From Wuchereria bancrofti (Eukaryota; Nematoda; Chromadorea; Rhabditida; Onchocercidae): a stretch of DNA of 64,000 nucleotides. Positions 48,928 to 61,420 of the stretch are shown piece after piece. Under the pieces are notes generated by a model. It saw nothing but the letters and a program-made list of their open reading frames with translations. It was not told the DNA's origin and made no database searches. Both the position numbers and the translations under genes were made by a program. Position 1 is the first letter of the stretch. Each line of letters starts with the position of its first letter. Location of the stretch: NCBI GenBank assembly GCA_005281725.1, contig SSBO01000009.1, forward strand, positions 11,217,362 to 11,281,361, written 5' to 3'.

Positions 48928-49699
48928 AAAAATTAAATTACGTCTGTGTTAGTTACAAGCTTACAATCAGAATTTAGATTCAATTCTATTCTTCCTTCCT
49001 TAAAAATATAACTTCAACATTTCTTTTTGTTCTATTTAAAAAATTTTCAGTTTTTTTTTCCACTTCAGAGAACCAATATAATGGGTATGAAGAAATGACA
49101 AAGAATTGTTCTTCTCAATTTTTTTTTCATTTCAATTTTTATTTTTTTTTTTTCAATTTTCATTTTCAATTTTCTTTCATTCTTTCAACTTCATCCATTT
49201 CTTCCACACAGATGTTAGAATTGAGATAAATGAGCACTAAGACTAATGAAGCTAAGCATTACAATGTAAATTTATTCTCCGTCTAAATGCAAAAATGAAT
49301 ATCTCTCTGAGGAAATGACATTCATAGTGATCAATTAACATTTGTTAGATGTTTTTATTTTTTGATATCAGCGCACTGATCTCAAAATAAAATAAAAAGT
49401 ACCACAGATTATAGCGCTTTAAGAAGGACATTTAAAATCTCATTGAATTGCTTCATATTATTAGAGTTAGAAATAGAAAAGAGTTAAGCATTCAGGAATA
49501 TAACACAAAGGTACCAACTTTATAAACACACCTCACAATCCCAAAACTGAGAAAATAGCAAAGTACTCGGGTAATACACCAGTCAAAAGAAGCCTGCAAT
49601 AAAAGCAAAATAATAAGATTCAATGAACGAATTTTACTCCCTAATACATTTTTATATCATATTTCATTTGCGCATTTGCGCATTTGCACAACTTTCTCC

Positions 49700-49730
<31 letters not shown>

Positions 49731-50464
49731 GTTCCTTTCTCAGTGCTTTTTAAATCGCGTTACTTCTTAAATCTCTTATTGTAAGCATTAGTACTTTTAA
49801 CGTAAGTATGCATCTGCATATGTTTATGCGTATATCTTGTGTTCTATCTGAATGTGTACTATATGTGGCCGTGTATGTATATGCGTGCGTGTACATGCGT
49901 GTACATCACGTTTCCATTAAACGTATCTACGCACTCTCTTCATCTGTCCTAATCAGTGTAATAAAATGAAGTGATATTTTTTTTTCTGAAAGACGTTTTT
50001 AAATAAGAATCACAGCTGGGCGGACTTAACGTAGCGAAGTGACGAATTATGTGGTAATTGATGAGTTAATACCTCTCCCTCTCTCTCCCTCTCTCTGTGT
50101 GTGTGTTTTACCTTTCATTTATGTGCATTTTTATGTATGTTACGGAGGATTTTATTTTCTGGTCAATTGATTGGATAAATTTACGTTCAATTCGAAAAGT
50201 TTATTCGCATTCTCGAAAAATTTAACATTTTGTGATGTTTAACTTTTGTTTAATAAGAGTTTAACAAGAGGTTTTTGCATAGATATGTATGAAGTATGTA
50301 TTGCTTAGCGAGAGATTTATGATAGGTAAAATAGTGAAATAAATGCGATACAATATAGGAAGCTATTGACAATGAAGAACCATCTTTAAGAGATAGCCAA
50401 TCATAGATTCATATCATCGATATCTTCAGAAAACTTTTTATTTTAAAAACAGTTTTTAGGGGAA
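48928..50464. other. Divergent intergenic DNA between the Maelstrom-like gene and GID8
   Basis: The two genes are transcribed away from each other, so both promoters are here. There is a CT microsatellite at 49695-49731 and another CT/GT tract at 50074-50107. No open frame has support. A probable GID8 trans-splice acceptor (TTTTTAG) ends at 50459, five bases before its ATG. Confidence 0.6.
49695..49731. repeat. CT microsatellite
   Basis: Nearly perfect CT dinucleotides with a single TTCT interruption, in the region between two divergent genes. Confidence 0.9.
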
Positions 50465-52496
50465 ATGGAAGAAAGTGGCGATAGTGAAATTCCAGCGAAC
50501 ACAGCGTCAAATAGTACAACTGGAGCTGTTGGATGGTATGATCGATTCCAGGGAATGATTGCGGATGAGTTGCCGTTTGTTTTTTTTTTTTTTTTAAATT
50601 CAATGAAGTCGATATTTGCTTGACGTAATAAACATCTTTTCAATGAAGTCGATATTTGCTTGACGTAATAAACATCTTCCAATATGTGACGACTTACAGC
50701 ACAATTCAAAATTTATCATACTGAAAAATTTTTTAGATGTTTTAGATATGAAGAATTAGCCATGTGAATATATATATAATAGAATTTTTTTATAGTAAAG
50801 GCATAAATTACTAGAGCTATTCGACGAAATATATCTTTTGGTAGTTATGTGAGAATATACCGTTTCTATTTAGGCATAGCATTATGATAAAAATTTACAT
50901 CGTTAGCTCGAAATGATTCATCTAATTTTATTCAATTAGTTTATTTCAGTGCGATGATTTGATGCTTTTTTCAGTCCACAGTATATGAAATTCCTTGTAT
51001 TGGACTATTTAATCTCTCAGGGACACAGGGAGGCAGCGGAATATTTGTGTGAAGATGCCTCTATACCATTCCCGAGAGACGCAATTGAAAATCTTGATCA
51101 ACGGATGCGTATCCGTGATGATATTGTGGAAGGGAAGGTTTGTATTATTAACATTCTGATCGTCAGCTTTTATTGTAGCAGTTACAAATTATTTAACTTT
51201 AAATTTGAATTAAAGGTAAGATTTTAGATGTTCTAGATGTAAAGAATTGAGAATAACTGACACCTCAAGAATATGGGGACGGAAGAAAAGTTGGCGTAAC
51301 AGAAATGTAGAAGTGGAATACTTTTGATGACCATTCTTCTCTTGAACCTTTAATTTGGATATTTAGATACAAAATGCAATCGAAAAAGTTGTAAAAGTTG
51401 TTCCCGATTTGTTGGAACGCAATCCAGTTCTTCATCTTCGTTTACTTCAGCAGCATCTCATTGAACTTATTCGCAGTAAAATGGTTGGTTTAAGAACCAA
51501 ATGCTCTTTCTTTTTTTTAACTTCCGCTTTTTTGTTAAGTGTTATAAAAAGAAATATCATGATCTGCTATGTTGTGAATTGAAGTTTATTCAGTGTCGTT
51601 ATTTAGCAACAAAAATGACTTGTATAGTGGCTTCCTCTTATCACAACTCGTTTTACCATCTAGCATGTAGTCTTGTTCTGTCTTGTTTTGGAAGTTAATA
51701 TCATTTTATTGATCGCCTTAAATTGAGACTGATAAGTTAAATGGCATATCGTTTATTCATAATAGCTAATACGTTGATCAAACAACAGCAATATAATACT
51801 GAAGTAGAAGGTGGATAGCTACAAAACAGGATTTTCAGGTAGAGGAAGCCGTTGCTTTTACGCAGTCTATTGTTGAAAAAGTGGATGCACATCCTGAAAT
51901 GGAAAAAGAAATGCAAAAAGCTTTTGCAATGATTGCTTTTGAAAAACCTGAAGATTCTCCATATACATATCTATTGGAAATGAGTCATCGTCAGATGGTT
52001 TTTCATTCTTATCATTCATATCACAATGATCACTGTTTTTAAGACATGACAAAACTGGTAGGGGTTTCAGACAATGTATTAATGAGAATGGAGTAGGTTT
52101 CATTCTTCTACTAGGCCTGCTTCATCGCGATTTTATTCTGTCATCCTCTAATGGTCTTTTCATTTCTTTCATTTTATTGCTTTCTTTATTAACTTGCTTA
52201 TAGTATAGAAGCTAAAATTATATCAGTATTGCATTTCAGATTTCTTCTGTAACTTTAAAGCGATTAATCAGCTAAGTGATCCCAAATAAAATAACCTTAA
52301 ATTAATTTGATTTTCAAGTTCTCTCCAGGTTGCCAACGATGTAAATAGTGCCATTCTCGAAGCTCTGAATAAGCCGTCTGCACCGAAGCTAGAGAACCTT
52401 TTTCGATTGATCTTGTGGTCCAAAAACGTGCTGAAACATAATGATACACCGGAAAGCTTAGAGCGCCTTTTCAGTGGACAAGTAACTAATATTTGA
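50465..52496 (+). CDS. GID8: GID8/TWA1 homologue (LisH-CTLH-CRA subunit of the GID/CTLH ubiquitin ligase)
   Basis: A core scaffold subunit of the GID/CTLH E3 ubiquitin ligase. Exons: 50465-50574, 50975-51137, 51367-51483, 51839-51997, 52329-52496, giving 238 residues against about 228 in human. An acidic/Thr-rich N-terminal stretch (about 35 residues) precedes the LisH motif (VLDYLISQGHREAAEYL), CTLH (RMRIRDDIVEGKIQNAIEKV... then HLRLLQQHLIELIR) and a CRA region (QKAFAMIAFEKPEDSPYTYL, LLEMSHRQMVANDVNSAIL). The final residues replace the usual Lys-rich end with a short tail. Phases are 2, 0, 0, 0. Introns are 229-400 bases; the first contains a 40-base duplication. The start follows an acceptor by five bases, which fits trans-splicing. 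Confident identification. Confidence 0.94.
50601..50680. repeat. 40-base tandem duplication in GID8 intron 1
   Basis: CAATGAAGTCGATATTTGCT starts at 50601 and again at 50641. The two 40-base copies differ only in their last two bases. Confidence 0.93.
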
Positions 52497-53778
52497 TTAT
52501 TTGTGATCAATTCAACTATTAGATTAATTTGCATCTTGAAAACTTCTTTCTTTTGAAAGTATTATAAGAAAGGAACGACCGCTATCAGGTAACCTAGTAG
52601 CAATCGTATTTCTTAGTCATTGATAACTGCTTTATAGATACAAAATATTCGGTATTACTATGAATTTTGATAATACTAGATTCTTTTTTATGATTTGTCC
52701 TTTTAAGTGATTTTTCCATCCTTTTCAGTGACGTTTATGCGAGAACATAGTTCGTTTCGAACTTCTATTCCTGTTCAAATTGTTTGTGAATACCTCAAAT
52801 TTTCACATAAATTTTGTCTTTCCGAAACAAGCGGTCATTCTTAGTGTTACCGTTCGGAAATTTTAAATTTTCTGTACAGTGAAATTTTTATACGTGATCA
52901 TGATTATTTGTGTGCTTTGTCTGCATTGTATTTAGAAGATACCAGTGATTTCTCAATTTTCAGATTTTGTTTCGGGGTTTTTTTTTTTTTGATACTTGTA
53001 AAAAGTTCGTATGAATTTGATTTCGTCTCTTATCTGTTGCATCATGTTATAAGTTTTGCATGATCAATAAAATTTTTATGGAGCGTTTGCAGTCGTCTTT
53101 TGGTTTTCTAGGATTTTTGGCTTTTTAGCTAAACTTCATTTCCTTGTTACGGGATTATCTTGACCCATTTATTTTTTTATCAATTTTTATCACTTATAAA
53201 TATAGCAGTAAATGTCATATTTCAAGATTTGGGACTTCCATGAAATATTTATTTTCTTGTAATGTTGTTTACAGTTTGATGAACTGATAGGTGTGCTGCA
53301 TTTATTATCTCAAGAGTTTGTTTAATGATCCTCTTAAGTTATTTTCTTAATGAATATGATCTCTTAAGTAACTTTAAAGACAAAATTGATTTGTATAAGT
53401 TAAAAAGAAATGTTCGCATTGATCGATTAATGAATGTCTTGTAAAATGTCACAATTTAAACATCCATAACCTTTTCCACTGTGTCATCAATTTTATGCAG
53501 ACTGCAAAGTTTGCGTAAGAATATGATGAATACTCAACTGCTTTTCCAATTCATTCTTGATGTATTTTGCGTTTAATTGAAAAGACATTTCACTAGTAAT
53601 TAGTCATTTGCTCTTCTTCTCTAGATATATCTTATCTCCGTTAGGGGAACATCTGTTACCGTGTCATCTTAAAGTAGTTATCTTTCTTCTTCCCCTCTTC
53701 AGATCTCATTTTTGAACTAAATGCACGAAAAATCTTTCTAACATTTCATATATTGTAAACTTGTAGGTATATATAAGT

Positions 53779-53814
53779 GTATATGTATGTGTATGTGTGT
53801 GTGTATGTGTGTGT
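53779..53814. repeat. GT/GTAT microsatellite
   Basis: Alternating GTAT and GT units downstream of GID8. Confidence 0.88.
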
Positions 53815-56610
53815 TCGCTTGATATAAATATATATATTACTATACATGTAGAGAAGTGAAAAAAAAAATATATAAGAGAAGGGTGTGCAATACTCATGTC
53901 GGATGACTGACTAACTGAGTGATCTCACTGGTTAATATCGTATCGCAAAATGGCAGGTGCGGTAGCAAACGGACGACAATACAATCCCGAAGTTAATTTC
54001 GTTAATGATTGACTGATTTGTTAATGCGAAAAGCGTATACGCATTAATTAATGCTATAAGAATTCAAGTTAAGTATTATTTTTCATGTATCTATTTGATA
54101 AATGTGCAAATTTGACAGGTTTAGTTTTAGGTGCTATTCTGCATGATGCATTCTGTTCTTCTTTTCTTCTAGACTATCACTTCCAGATTTGAAGCAAATG
54201 ATTGGTGATATTTTTCTTGAATACTTCTTCATTTGGATCACTATGAAGATTTGCAGTGATTGTGATGGTAGCTTTGTTGCATGTTTTTTCATCCTTTCTC
54301 TTTTTTTTTTTGATGTAACTCCCTGTGACAAATTTTAAACATCACTATGTTTTCTTTGTATTTTTATCATACTAATAGTGATTGATCGATAATGAGGTTA
54401 TATGCCTTAATGATTTTATATGCCTAAATTCTGCAGTTATATCATTTAATGATGTATTTAATTTTAAATCACATATCAGTGTTAATTTTAATTACCAATA
54501 TTTGCTCATTTTTCCCTTACTTCTCTGGTTATTTTTTTACAAAAATGTGTTAGATGCAAAGGAAGGATTATATGATGTTGTAAAAAATTATATTTTCATT
54601 TCTCATCTAATGTTTTTAGTCGGTAACTCATTTTCAAAGTGGAAATGGATGCTCTATATAACTCAGTACTATTAAAATCTGGAATTCTCAATTTGATCAA
54701 TCGATTTGGTTTCTTCCTGATGATATGAGTGAGTGCTTGTGAGCTTTTGGAAAGGAAATGACTATCTGACTCTGTGATAGGTAGGAGAAAGAAGGTGTAA
54801 CATTGCATTGTATGGAAGCATTTGTTGTCGGGTAACGTTCAGTTTCATTTCCTCGTGACGGATGATTTGGCGAGTGATTCAAACTACAGCAACTGCTAAC
54901 TAATTTTTGGCCTTTATTTCCGTAGTGCCACTATTCCTCGTCGGAGTTGAGTAATTGAAGAAAGCTACTCTTATCATTGTTGAACCTCAACAACATTATT
55001 GATTGCTGGTTATGGATCAAAGGTTAAAGGTACTGCTAAAATTTGTTCTGTATAACGAAACCATGAATTCCCTTAAAATGTATGTTTATTATTACTTTAC
55101 AGTAATATCGTCAAGAATTAATTAACAAAAGTAGCTTATGAATCAAAAGTTCTGAGATAATAAATAGTAAATGAGAAATAAACATTTCTGGTTTCCATTC
55201 ATTCATTAGGAATGTGCACGCACGAAGTAGTATTACTAAAGTTTACTCAATTAAGTTTTACTCCTGTTACGGTCACAGTAGTAGGAGAGGCTCAGGAAAA
55301 AAAAAAGAGATTCTTTGTGAACGAGAATATGAACCTATTGTTGAATGCTTCGGGATGTATTAGACGATGTTTTAGAGGATGCAACTACTAAACCTCATTT
55401 CAGTTTATTGTTCAGTATGTTGTGATGATTGGTTGAATTTACAACCACGACAACAGTTAATAGTTAGGGCATTCAGTAGAGAGATCAATGCTTTCTTGTG
55501 GTATTGATATCTTTTAAGTGGTCAAATGAGACCAATTGGGACATTCATTGTTGAATCATCAGTAACTTTGATGACTATTAACTGTTATGGAAGTTAACTT
55601 GATGATTTCAGTTAACTTTCTTCATTATCACTGTATTCTTTACTTGCACTTCAATTTTACTATTATTCATTTCTCATATCGCACATATCAGTATCGATGA
55701 TTCCTTTTGCTCTGCTCTTCATCATTATTACTCTTCATTTATAAATGAGTCATTTAAACTTCCTATTTATCTTCAACACTTACCTATTAATTTCGGTTCC
55801 AAAATGTTTTTATTCCTTGATACCATCATTTTTACCACCTCACCATTACTACTACTACTACTATTAGTGTTGTGAACGTGGAATTTTTGTTGTTATAAAG
55901 TAAAAATGAAATGAATGACATATATAGGATGATGTAAAGCTTCCGGTATGTCTGGAATTGAATGGTTTGATCATTTAGTGCAGCGCATTTGTCCATCGCA
56001 TTGGTGATCAGATTTGCTGATGTGTTATTATCGGTGTAGTCATCTTTGACCGTAGCTTGTAAGACTTGAAATTTCACCTACTTGTAAGATCAGCTTTTAG
56101 ATTCACTGGAATGATGAAGGAAATGGAAAGCAAGGTTTTGCATCACTGTCATTAAAGAATTAAAGAAAAGAATGAATATTAAAGAGGTAAGCTGCTTCTG
56201 AGAAAATGCCATTCGTCATTGTTGGTGCTATAGAAGTAGGCAAAATTAAAGTTAGTGTAATATGCGGTAGAGAGAAAATTTTGAACAGTGATAAGTTAAA
56301 TTTTGTTTAAAATTTTATTTTTCTTTTTATTTCTACCAAAATGATGCCTTTAGTGTGTGGTGTCGATAGTACCGGTACTAATGTGGATGAATGCTCAACT
56401 AGTGGGCGTTATAAGTGATAGTGGGTGATCTTGGTGCGTGTGGTGTGATGGTGTATGGTGTACGGTGTGGATTGGTTTAGTTGGTTGATTTTGGTTTAGA
56501 AAGGGTTAAATAGTTCGAAAAAGACAGATCGGGCGGGTGTACGAAGAGTGGAAGAGCCACAGCAACTCATCCTCATCAACAGCACTGCTCCAGATATAAC
56601 TACATATACA

Positions 56611-56657
56611 TATGTATGTATGTATGTATTATGTGTGTGTGTGTGTATGTGTGTGTG
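56611..56657. repeat. GTAT then GT microsatellite
   Basis: TATG units followed by GT dinucleotides in the unc-60 upstream region. The antisense frames here read as His/Thr repeats and are artefacts. Confidence 0.88.
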
Positions 56658-56884
56658 AAGGGGCGGCCAGTGTTGAACGTTAATTTTGGAGTGTCTGTTT
56701 GGCATTTGCAGTTGAAAATGTTGTTCGTTAGCCAATGTGATGTGATGTGAAGTGTCGTTTTTTTTTTGTTGTTGTTCCACTTCATCGTTTATAATATAAT
56801 TTAACTGACCATTTCTTTGCAACACGATTGCTTTTTATGAAATCTAATTTAACCCTATTATTAATTGATTATGCTATGTAGAAT

Positions 56885-56934
56885 GGTAATAGATGAAATG
56901 ATGATTAGATGGGTAATAGATGAAATGATGATTA
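56885..56934. repeat. 27-base tandem duplication
   Basis: GGTAATAGATGAAATGATGA occurs at 56885 and 56912, extending to a 23-base identical core in each copy. Confidence 0.88.
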
Positions 56935-57489
56935 AATATGCGTTGTTGGAGAGTAATTAATGAAACGTTGAGATTTCCAGAATTGTAATTCATTCATGTC
57001 TAACTGATATTGATTTCAGATATGGGAATGAGCGCATTGTGTACATCAGTTGAATGCATTTCAGTTTCCATTCTATCTTGGTTATTTATTTGCTACACTA
57101 AATTTCATTAAATAGATGAGTATGGGTAGTAGAAGATATATCTTGCTCATAAATAATTTACTGGTAAGATATTTAGGGAAAGAATTATTACGATTGAATT
57201 GGTTCAGTGTGACTGAGATTGCTATAAGTAAAATTCTTGATTAGCTCGTAAAATCTAAATATTGTAAAAGTATTAACTGATTATTTGGACACTTTATTTG
57301 AATGTTTCTTAGAAAACTAATCAAAAAAAGCAGCATTTTTCTTCTGTCAATAGGTCATTAACTATTCTTTGTTTACTGCTTAAGATTTCCTCGAATTCAC
57401 TGCTTTGAAATGGCGCATTTAAAGGATAAGGCTGACCTACTGTTGTCACTGAACATATCTTCATATGTAGGCTAAAATTGATGAATTTT

Positions 57490-57549
57490 AACATTATAAG
57501 ATCATTTACTTTTATGCTGAACATTATAAGATCATTTACTTTTATGCTA
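57490..57549. repeat. 30-base tandem duplication
   Basis: AACATTATAAGATCATTTAC is found at 57490 and 57520, with the 30-base copies essentially identical. They lie about 370 bases before the proposed unc-60 leader exon. Confidence 0.9.
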
Positions 57550-57914
57550 TTTTCAATAATCATTGTCTTCATTGTTGTGATACCATTTCGGATATGTGCT
57601 TTTGGAATTCAATGCATATTTCATTTGCTTTCTATCTTAATTAATTTATATTACTGTTGATATTTTTTTTTTTGATTTCAAATGCGGAAAAAAAACAATT
57701 TTTTTTTTTTTTTTTGTATTTACAAAGTCTTTAAGGATAAATGTCGCTAAACATGAATGTGTCATAACAATGCACTCCTGTGTTTTCACTAGTAATTTCA
57801 TTTTTATTGATATTTTTAATCTCTTATATTTAATAATGTCTTTTACACGTGACAATTGATGCTATTCTTTGGTGCAAGGTAGTATTTAAATTTATAATTC
57901 CAAAATGTTTTCAG

Positions 57915-57999
57915 GCTGTCTATCAATAACTACTACAATTGACGACATTGTTGCTATTAATCTGTTCTTTATCAACTTCTTCATTACTACTGCACAATG
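57915..57999 (+). CDS. unc-60: Probable shared first exon of unc-60 (5' leader plus Met codon)
   Basis: An acceptor (AATGTTTTCAG, ending 57914) is followed by 82 bases of CA/CT-rich leader and then ATG|GTTAGT at 57997. In C. elegans, unc-60 has a first exon that contributes only the initiator Met and is spliced to either of two sets of downstream exons. Both downstream sets here begin in phase 0 with an alanine or serine codon and lack their own ATG, so a Met-only exon is required. Other ATG|GT sites exist upstream (e.g. 54264 and 56884), but none has an acceptor and leader this well placed. Confidence 0.62.
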
Positions 58000-60900
58000 G
58001 TTAGTACTTCCCATCTCATTCTTTAGTTTTTAATATACTTCCAAAAAATAATAATAGTGGATCAGCTTCAATTTTTCAGATTCTTAATTCTTTCTGATGA
58101 TTCACGAAAATTTACGCTAGGATTTTTCATTTGTTAGGTTTCACGAAAGTTACATAAGCAACAAACCATTGTATTAATTTTTCTCATGATATTCTCATCC
58201 TTCTAAATTTTTTCTTTTTTTCACTCTGCTATTATCTAGTCAAAAGAATCATTAATTTTTCATTTTTCGTTCAGAAATATGATTGTTTTTGAGAATTTTG
58301 TGCGAAGTTTCTTACCTCATTTCTTCAGTCGGAGAAAGTGAACGATCTTATTTCTTACTAAAAAAGCAACAATCTTCTCTTTCTTTCTCTCTCTTTTTCC
58401 TCTTCTCTTTGATTTGTTAAAGTATTTCTTATATTTTTTATATTTCTGGTAAGAACACCAGAAGGTTGTTTTTTAGATCGAGTAAAAAATATATGTCAAA
58501 TGGAGAAAAGTATGCATAATTTAATTTCCCTAATTAGTATCATGAAATCTAAGTGTTACTTCTCTCTAAGTGTTCTTTGTTTTTATTTTCTCTTGTTTTT
58601 ATTTTCTCTTTACTGACATTTGCTATTGGGACTTTACTTCCAAGAGCGTTTGTTGTGGTGATTGAATGTTAGTTAGAGGGAAACGGCCATATGGCTGAGG
58701 AGCAACTGTTGTTATTGCTTACAAGGATACAGAACCAAACACAACTATATATATATATATATTTGTTTGGTTATATGTTTAATTAATTAATTAATTTATC
58801 TGTTTGTTCGTTTGTTTACTTATTTATAGTTTTTGGTCATAAGCGAACTGTTTTGCTAGATTAGATGAAAATATGGATTTGACCATATTCTTAAAGCTTG
58901 TTTATATAAACTCTCCTAGCTATACTTTACCTTCAAAATTTTGAAAAAGAATGAGTATATTTTGAATAACTTTTTCACTCTGAAAAGTATGAAAATTTAT
59001 TGATTTTCGGAAATTTTTGGATGAATTTACGATAAAAAACTCTTTTTTCTGTAGTTTTTTCTCTTTGGACAAATGGCCTCTTTCTATGCCTATAACAGCA
59101 GTAGTATATAAATTACTAGAATCTGTGACAATTGATATCTTTTAAGATTTTAAGGTACTTTTCTTATTCATTGCTTTATGTTATATGTGTAGATACTTAG
59201 ATTTTTTTTTTCACTTTTATTTACTTAAAGTCTGTTCAAACAATTTGACATTTGCTTGGGAAAAAAAATTGTTTCATTTTAATGTGGAAACAATTAGAAG
59301 GATTGACCAAGTAAATGATATCTCATTTCTTACATTGTTCTTTATACTGATTGTTAATTAGTTAACATAATTAGTAAGTATTAATGTTTTTTTTTCTTAC
59401 TATAGTATTGTTAGATGTATTAATTAAGGATTTGTGTAGTTACGCATATTGATTCATTTTCTATTTCTTTTGCTTATATTTATAGAACCATTTTTTTTTT
59501 TTATTTATATTACCTGTCTTTCTATATTTATATGAGCCATGTAAAAGTAAGTGAAAAGGTATGTTAAATTCATTACTGTAATCAATAGTATTTTGACGGA
59601 AAATAAAGTGAATAAAAGTCACATAAGTGTCTTTTTCATATAGAATAAGATTTTCAAAAGAAATTTTGATTATCAGTAGGAATACTAAAAGAAATATAAA
59701 TGAATGTTAATACTAATAACTATTGAAGAAGCTTTGGAAGTTATCGATAAAACTGCCGAGTGTTTGTTGCAGTGTTTGCTAATACATTCTCCATTAAAAT
59801 CTTACTTATCCCAGACGTCTCTTAACGGTTGATGTGTTTTATGTAATGCATGTTTTCTTTTTTTTTCCTGAAAATTTTGCAGTTTTTCTTTTTTGACAGA
59901 ATGCATTTTATTAATTTTGTTTCTGTTGCAGTCGACGTCTGGAGTAAGTGTTAATCCTGATGTCCAACGATCATTTCAACGTCTTTCGGATAGTAAAGAA
60001 TACAGATATATTCTTTTTAAAATAGAGGTTTGCACTTTGTTTTTAAATCTCTTTGCTTTTTTTTTTCTTCCTTTCCCTACATTTTATAGGATTTGTTTTT
60101 TGAGGCATTGTTTTTGCGACTATTCAGGTGACAATGCTATCATTATATAGAAATATCTACTCTGGAGAGATTTTAGCACAATTTTTTTAAATTGACTGAT
60201 TAAGATTATCTCGATAGCTGGCTGATATAGGAAAATAAAGCTGAGCAATATGGGCCTTACCTTTCCTTTATATACTTCAGTTCATTTGATAAGAAATGAT
60301 GACAAGGATAACAATTTATTTATCATACGAAATATAAGAGAAGGAAAAATTCTTGCAAAAAGAAAATTAGAAATGTTCATCTAAGCAATTTTTGCAACAT
60401 TTGAGAAAGAGATAAGATGATGTAAGGGATCATTTTGCCGATGGGACAAAATATTCGGAAATATTTAAACTAAGAACAGCATTGCTCTGATTTATTTCAT
60501 GTTTTGAAGGATCGTGAGGTGGTTGTTGAAGCTGCCATAGCTCAAGATGAATTAGATCTTACTGCGGATGATTATGAAACAAATTCAAAAGAAGCATTTG
60601 GACATTTCATAGAAGATTTGAGAGAAAGGACAGATAATTTCAAGGATTGCCGATATGCGGTCTTTGATTTCAAATTTACATGCTCGAGAGTTGGTGCAGG
60701 AACTTCGAAAATGGACAAAATTGTTTTCCTTCAAATGTTTGTTTTATATTTTTATCTGATTTGTTCATGCTCATTTTACTTGTTTGATGTTGAAATTTTT
60801 GAGCAATTAAAATTTTTTCAGTGGAATGAATTTGATGTTTCTTATCTTTGTATGTTTTGTTCTAATTCAATTAATTATAGATGCCCTGATGGTGCATCAA

Positions 60901-61420
60901 TTAAAAAGAAAATGGTTTATGCTTCATCAGCGTCAGCAATTAAGGCATCACTTGGTACTGAGAAAATTATTCAATTCCAGGTAATTCTGATATTATTTAT
61001 TGCAGTTATGTATTTCTTTTTTTTGTAGACAAAATTTAGTTACTTCATCTCGTCTGCAACAAAAGCATGGCTGCTTTTATGAATTTATTTTCTCTGGCTA
61101 CTTTTGATTTTGAAATAAATAGCTAAATACATATATTTCCTAAGAATAATATTTAGGGTGATTTATGATATTGTATTGACTTAAAACTTGATAAATTAAG
61201 CAAAAAGGATGCACTGCAACTATTCCTACAAAACAAATTATGAAAGATGTATTTTTTTTTTCGTTCACTGTTTGATTCCACGTTTTGTTAATATGTTGTT
61301 TTAATTTTGGCTTTTTCGGTAATGCATCATTATGTTTTGTTTTTTTAGGTATCGGATGAGTCTGAAATGTCACATAGAGAGTTGATTTCAAAGCTTACTG
61401 AGAAGTATGGCGACCGATAA
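57997..61420 (+). CDS. unc-60: UNC-60A-type ADF/cofilin (isoform A)
   Basis: An actin-depolymerising factor that severs and recycles actin filaments in the cytoplasm. Exons: Met at 57997-57999 (inferred), 59932-60027, 60510-60736, 60881-60980, 61349-61420, giving 165 residues, the same as C. elegans UNC-60A as I recall. Hallmarks are the start region SGVSVNPDVQRSF, RYAVFDFKFTCSR, the long actin-binding helix PDGASIKKKMVYASSASAIK, and the end VSDESEMSHRELISKL...YGDR. All junctions keep frame (phases 0, 0, 2, 0). An AATAAA at 61619-61624, 200 bases past the stop, would end this mRNA before the second exon set. Gene order (A exons then B exons after a common Met exon) matches the known nematode locus. 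Confidence 0.95.

Larger units (their letters stand above)
52497..57914. other. Long intergenic DNA between GID8 and unc-60
   Basis: At 5.4 kb this is the largest gap in the window. It holds the GID8 3' untranslated region (an AATAAA lies near 53065, or earlier signals may be used) and the unc-60 promoter. It contains GT/GTAT microsatellites (53779-53814 and 56611-56657), tandem duplications (56885-56934 and 57490-57549), and a patch of more balanced composition at about 56360-56760. A short ATG frame at 53951-54010 (M-A-G-A-V-A-N-G..., 20 codons) and a minus-strand frame at 56496-56825 have no domain support. Confidence 0.55.

Noticed and set aside
53951..54010. Short ATG frame reading MAGAVANGRQYNPEV
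   Set aside because: It stops after 20 codons. A donor within it is possible, but no matching downstream exon was found, and unc-60 needs a Met-only exon in phase 0.
56496..56825. 109-codon frame on the minus strand upstream of unc-60
   Set aside because: Its middle is His/Thr text from the GT/GTAT microsatellite, there is no recognisable domain, and no splice partner was found.
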